The translations under genes and the position numbers were made by a program. Source: Lunularia cruciata (Eukaryota; Streptophyta; Marchantiopsida; Lunulariales; Lunulariaceae). Taken from it: DNA of 64,000 bases. Under the pieces are notes generated by a model, which saw only the letters and a list, made by a program, of their open reading frames with translations, made no database searches and was not told the origin of the DNA. The first letter of the stretch is position 1. Each line of letters begins with the position of its first letter. The stretch spans positions 59,392,911 through 59,456,910 of the forward strand of contig OX419760.1 of the NCBI GenBank assembly GCA_948567375.1, in the 5' to 3' direction. Shown here piece by piece: positions 58,400 through 64,000 of this stretch.

Positions 58400-61300
58400 T
58401 AGTATTAGAGCAAGTATTTTAGTCCTAGAAAGTGGATCACCCCTCTTGGAAGAACACAAACTATTGAAATTGAGTAATTTGAGGTGAAGAACATAGAGTA
58501 ATTGCTAGACTTAGGAAGGACTTTAGAGAGCGAATGGGATGGGTGCACCAAGAGGACAAGTTCCTATACCTAGCTTTCCATTCTTGAATCCATTCCACAT
58601 CAAGGTTATGTACATCTAACATGAGAAAATGAGAGTATTGTTTGTTTATCATTGTGGAGCGGAATTCATGGACAGGGTGATGAACTCACCAAACCCGGTG
58701 ATTCTACCGGTGGTGGTATACAACAAAGAGTGGGATTTGACAATGTACATTCTATTATGATATGGATATGAATGTCCCAAATCTTCTCCCTTTCAACACT
58801 CAAGTAGAAATTCATTATGTAATGAGACCAAAAGTGATGTTTAGAGATTTTATAGTTAAGAATTTTGGTGAGGAGTATTATCAACAAGTGATAGCTTCTA
58901 AGGTCCCAATGGTAGTTCCAATAGTTTGTGTACCTTTGAGAGTGATCATATTGACTCTATATTGAAGTAGACATTAGCAATTGAGTGTTGCAAAAACCAT
59001 GGATCCACAATTGCAAGAGCTAGTGCAAGGAATACAAGGGATGTTGAATGAATTTTGAGATATTAAGATGACCATGGAGACATTACAAAGTCAAGTGTAG
59101 ATCCTCAAGAATGATCAAGCAATGCAAGAAAAAAAGTCGTCTCAAAACCCAATACCTATGACAGAAGTACTTGGAGAGGCACCCATGCCTACAAACCTTG
59201 TCAATGATGAAGCCACATTGCTACTATGGATGAAGAAGACCTGCAACATTGAGCCTTACAAGGGGCAATGTACGATGAGAGTAGTGGAAAATTGGATTTC
59301 AAGAATGAATTGATATTTTTGATTGTTCTAAACAAAGATCATGGAGCATGTTGTATGCGTGTTTGCATGTGGGTACTTGACCAATAAAGCCGTCACATGG
59401 TATGATGCTTGGGAATGATCCATGTTGGTAGAGAGAAAGGAGGTCACATGGACAAAATGTAAGAAAGATTGCTAAAGAATTTCCAATCTGTAGATTCCAT
59501 GCAGATGGCCTAAATCTAATATAAGGATTGAGACAAAGGAATAGCATACAAGAGTATATGGAGACATTTCTAGATCTACAAGTTGCAATAACCGTGGAGT
59601 CCCCATTTCATGGAGAAATTTCTTCCATATGAGAGTTATTAGAGATTGATAAGTGAGGTTGCCTTTCTCAAGCAAGAAGATGGAGAGAAAGTGAGAGTCT
59701 ATGTGGAAAGAGTGGAAAAGTTAGAGTCCAAATTTTGAAGAGTGTTGAGGAAGAGTGGGGATGATGTGGAGACTACTATGATTGGCATAGACGCCATGCT
59801 CACCAAGAATTTTATGGGAGGGTTGAGACCACAAATTAGAAGCAAGGAGAGATATGAGAAACCTTCTTCTAAGGTTGAAGCTATCAAGATTGCAATTTGT
59901 ATGGAGTAGATTTTGGAAAGGGATGAGAGTGATTTGGTGATGAAAGAGGTTGTGCATCCTCCTCAAGGTTACAATTATGGTGGAACTTCTAATACTTTGG
60001 TAGCAAGGATTGTACCACAAGTAGTATTTGCTCCAATTCTTACACCTCCACCAACAGATCCACTTCAAACCATCATAGAACAACTTGCAGATCTCAAGAT
60101 CAATATGGTGCAACTATGGGAGAAGACAGAGGTGGATCAGAATGTGGGGAGAGGGCCTAGGAGTTATGGAAATTATCCATATAGAGAAGGCCAACCAACC
60201 AACCAACCAACAATTTCAATGAGAAAAATTGTTTTGGTTGTGGAGGAAGAGGCCATATCCAAAGGAATTGCTCAAATTCCACTTACCATGGAGGAAGGGA
60301 TTATGAGAGGGCCAATAGAGGGAAATAGTGACGTAGTGAAACCCAAGTGGCTCCTAATCCAAAAAAGATAAGGGGGTAGCATGTATAGATGTGGTTGAGA
60401 GCAAGTATGAGAAGGGAGAGTAATCAAACTCCAAGAGTCTTAATTTGGAGCTTTTGGCAGAAGAGAAGAAGAGAACTTGTCTTCTCAAGGATGTGCATTC
60501 TTCTCAAGGATTTACTCCTAGCAAGGATACTCCCATGTCTACTAGGAGCACTCACACCTAAACACCATCAACAACAAAGACTCCAAGAAAGAAGTTGAGG
60601 ATAGAAGACTTCTTGATCTCCAAGCAACAATAGAACTACAATGTGTTGGAGGATGTTGGTAGTCACAAGGTTAACATCACAGTGGGCCAATTGATTGCTT
60701 TGAACCCTACCTTGAGAAAGGAGCTTAGTGGTTTGAGTTCTACAAGGAGCAAGAGGATGAAGAAGGTAAAGCTCCAGTGTCAATGGGAGTGGTGGATGTC
60801 AATCCAACACCATGAGAGGCTTGTGAATATGCTTCCAAGATTGATGTGAGAGTGAATGGTCACAACATCAAGGATGCATTGGTTGATGGAGGATCAACAG
60901 TGAATGCCATGTCAGAAAGGTTGATAAAGAAGTTGGGTATGATACCCTCTAGACCTTTAACATTTGTGGTGAGCATGGCAAACAAGTAACAAGTTTGACC
61001 AATAAGGGTGATAGATAAGGGGGTAGTTTCAATTATGGGAGTTCAAAATCTCATGACTTTCCAAGTCTTGAAGGATTCAAGCTGTGACTTACTTCTTGGG
61101 AGGCCATGGTTGAGAGCAACATGAACAATTGATTGATGGCACAAATGGTACTAGAGGATTGGGCTATCAAACCATAAAGTCATAGTTCTTGTGACTAACA
61201 CCACCAACACTTCACATTTAGATACACCATCTTTTGATTATCAGATTCTGAAGAAGGAGCTTTAGGTGTGGACACAAGCATGGCAGAGGAGATTTCCATG

Positions 61301-64000
61301 GAGGAGGATGAATCTAAATCTAGTTCATATGTGTATCCCTTGTATGCTATGGATTTTGCACCTAAGCTAGAGGTTTTGAAGGACCCAAATAAATCACCAT
61401 TGACACTTAAGAAGATAGAAAGGACGTTATCTACTCTCAAGTATGGTCCAAATGTTACCAAGGAGGAGAAGGTGAGATTTGAGGAGATTTTCCCCAAGTC
61501 CATCCATGTGTTTGCTTTTAGTTACAAGGATTTGAAGGAAGTCACCTTGGAGGAGCACAAGATTGAGGTAGAGTTGCATGCAAGACCAGTCTGCCAAAAG
61601 CAACATTGCATTAGCCCACCAATATCTTTGGTGGTGAAGGAGGAGATTGATAAACTCAAGAAAGCTGGATTTATCTTTGAGGTAGAGAATTTGGAATAAG
61701 TGTCTCCTATTGTGATTGTGAAGAAAAAGAATGGCAAGCTTTGGGTATATGTGGATTACAAGAAGCTTAATGTTGTTACTTAGAAGGACTATTACCCTTT
61801 GCCATCACTGATGAGATCTTGGAAGAGGTTGTAGGTCATGAGATGTATAGTTTTGGAGATAGTTATAGTGGATATATATCCAAATCAAGATTGCACCAGA
61901 GCATCAACAACTCACCACATTCACCACATTCACCACACCTTGGGGATTTTATGCTTTCAAGGTCATGCCTTTTGGGCTTTGCAATGCTCCAGACATATTC
62001 CAATGGTTCATGAATAAGGTATTTGAACCTTTCACTGAGAAATTTGTGAGAGATTTCATTGATGACTTTTGTGCTTATGGGAGCAAGGAAGAGCACTTTA
62101 AGCACCTAATCAAGGTCTTGCAATGCCTGGATGAGGCAAATGCATCACTCAACCCAAAGAAGTGCATTTTTTGATGTGAAGAAGGTCTAATTTTAGGACA
62201 CATCATATCCAAGGATGGAATAGCAATTGATCCTGAGAAGGTGAGTAAAATCTCAAACCTTCCATTCCCTTCAAGCTTGACAAAATAATGCCAATTTTTG
62301 GGGATGGTTGGGTACTAAAGTAGGTTCATCTTCTCATTTTCCAACAAGGTTTATGCATTAACCATACACATGAAGAAGGGTGTAGAATACATGGTGATTT
62401 TGGAAGACAAGGAGGCTCTAAAAGCTTTTGAGGAGCTCAAGCAATCCCTTTTTTGTAGCTCCAATTCTTGCTAAACCTGATTGGAGTTAGCACTTCATCC
62501 TCTACACTGATGCTTCTAATATAGCTATAGGATGCATTCTTAGTTAATTAAACCAAGATGGGCATGATCATCCAATAGCTTATGCTAGTAGGCAGATGGT
62601 TTCAGCAGAAAAGAACTAGTTTGTCACAAAGAGAGAAGGGTTGGTAGTGATCTTTGGTCTCAAGAAGATTAGACACTACTTGATTGGAGGGAAAGCCACC
62701 ATTGGCATAGATTACAAGGGTTTGAAGTACATCTTCAACAAGTCTAATGTAGAAGGAAGACTAGCAAGATGGATGATACTCTTGTCTGAGTATGAGTACA
62801 CCATTGAGGATAGGCCAGGGAAGAAATATGAAAATGAAATTTTGTTATCTAGGGCCTATGATCATGATGGAGATGAGCTTGTGGATGGTTTCTTCCCGGT
62901 TGAGGAGCTCATGACAATCTCACTTACTCAAGAGGTTCCAATGGAGTACAAGGAGATTGTGGATTTTGTTACAAGAGGTAACTATCCAGAAGGGATGCAT
63001 GCTAGGGAGAGGAAGGCCCTTGTAGCAAGATCTACACCTTACACAATGGTGGAGGATATTATTTTTCACCAAGGAGCATATGGTCTACTTCAAAGAGTAG
63101 TGGGTAAGGAAGAGTCGATCCTACTCATAAAGGAGTTTCATGAAGATTTAGTATGTGGAAGACACTTTGCAAGAAAGATGACTACTTTCAAGATTCTAGA
63201 TGTATATTACCATTGGAGAGTGATTTTTAAGGATTGTCTTGATTATTAAAAAACTTGTCATGTTTATCAAGCATTTTCTAGAAAAGTCTACGTCCACTCC
63301 ACCACTTAGATCAATTCCATTGCTAGGATCTTTTGAGAAGTGGGGAATTGATTTTGTAGGCCCTCTCAATAGAAACACAAGGAACAATCAATAAATTGTG
63401 GTAGTTACTAATTACCTTACCAAGTGAGTTGAGGCTAAACCATTGAGGGACAAGAATGAAGATGAAGTGGGTAGATTTCTTTATGAACGCATTATCACTA
63501 GATTTGGATGCCCTTTGGAGTTGATTTTTGATAGAGAAGGAGAGTTTACAAGAAGCATCACTACAGCCATGCTACAACATTTCTCTATCACATATAGAGT
63601 AACTAAATCCTATAAGACAAATTCCAATGGCTTGGCAGAGAGAACCAATCAGACCTTGTGCATGATATTGGCAAAGATGAAAAAATGGAAGGGGCTAAAC
63701 ATCATTGGGATAAGAGGTTTCATGCAGTTTTCTAGGAATATAAGACAACAATGAAGACTACCACCGGATATTCTCCATTTTAATTGGTACATGGTATTAA
63801 GTTTACCTTACCTATTCACTTTGATCTTCCTACCTTCCAAAGCATTCATAGGAAATTGAATAAAGCACAAGGATGTGATGTAGAGAAGTCAAGGAATGAT
63901 CAACTCATGGAATTGGAAGAGGCAAGAGCAATTGCTATGGTTCGAGTGGAGCAAGCCCAAAGGATAAAAAAAAGCTATGACAAGAGGCAAGGCAAGAAGA
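57664..64000 (+). mobile_element. Ty3/gypsy element, 5' LTR to integrase, running off the window
   Basis: In order: LTR 57664-58399, primer site 58400-58414, leader, gag (about 58980-60640) with a canonical CCHC knuckle CFGCGGRGHIQRNC (60230-60271), protease near 60870-60920 (DALVDGGSTVNAMS), acidic spacer 61268-61500, RT with the FVRDFIDDFCAYG box (62060-62110), RNase H 62480-62850, and integrase from about 63080 with CPLELIFDREGEF and an integrase tail to the edge. All parts are present in the usual gypsy order, but the element is decayed with many breaks. The 3' LTR would lie outside the window. Its pol matches the inverted fragment at 7067-9650. Confidence 0.85.

Noticed and set aside
1-64000. 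tRNA and rRNA genes
   Set aside because: Scanning by eye for tRNA-like A and B box arrangements showed only primer-binding sites of LTR elements; no convincing RNA gene was found.

Overview
The window is nuclear DNA of a seed plant, most likely a large-genome plant such as a conifer (inference). The signs are two GH19 chitinase genes with plant-type GT-AG introns and N-terminal hevein domains, surrounded by old, nested, CpG-poor Ty3/gypsy retrotransposon remnants. Intact host genes are few: most of the 64 kb is repeat debris.

Layout. 1-346: last exon of an unrecognised membrane protein gene, + strand. 347-4600: non-coding, with two tandem duplications. 4660-15200: a patchwork of Ty3/gypsy fragments (coiled-coil frame, integrase, an inverted pol fragment, and a second pol split by about 3.1 kb of purine-rich DNA that carries two minisatellite arrays). 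15200-20432: repeat family R, then long coiled-coil family S. 20433-23850: low-copy island with chitinase gene 1 (- strand). 23850-27095: a second R copy. 27096-31165: unclassified, repeat-like DNA. 31166-39650: stacked LTR elements on the - strand, with a solo LTR of another family inside one of them. 40020-42840: a third R copy and a second S copy. 42840-51000: a second low-copy, AT-rich island with chitinase gene 2 (+ strand) and a few small local repeats. 51000-56550: repeat-rich DNA with one decayed coiled-coil frame. 56551-57663: LTR, primer site and leader of an Athila/Tat-like element. 57664-64000: a nearly full-length but decayed Ty3/gypsy element that runs off the right edge.

The two chitinases are head-to-head paralogs about 26.6 kb apart. 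They share a three-exon structure with identical intron positions and phases and the same middle-exon length (115 bp), and both keep an open coding sequence. They should be secreted chitin-degrading defence proteins. Everything between them is decayed mobile DNA. The repeat segment S ends about 0.9 kb beyond the stop codon of gene 1, and another S copy ends exactly where the island of gene 2 begins, which hints at a shared duplication history.

Limits: no similarity search was possible. Element borders are read by eye from repeated copies, PBS and TG...CA ends, and are approximate unless stated otherwise.
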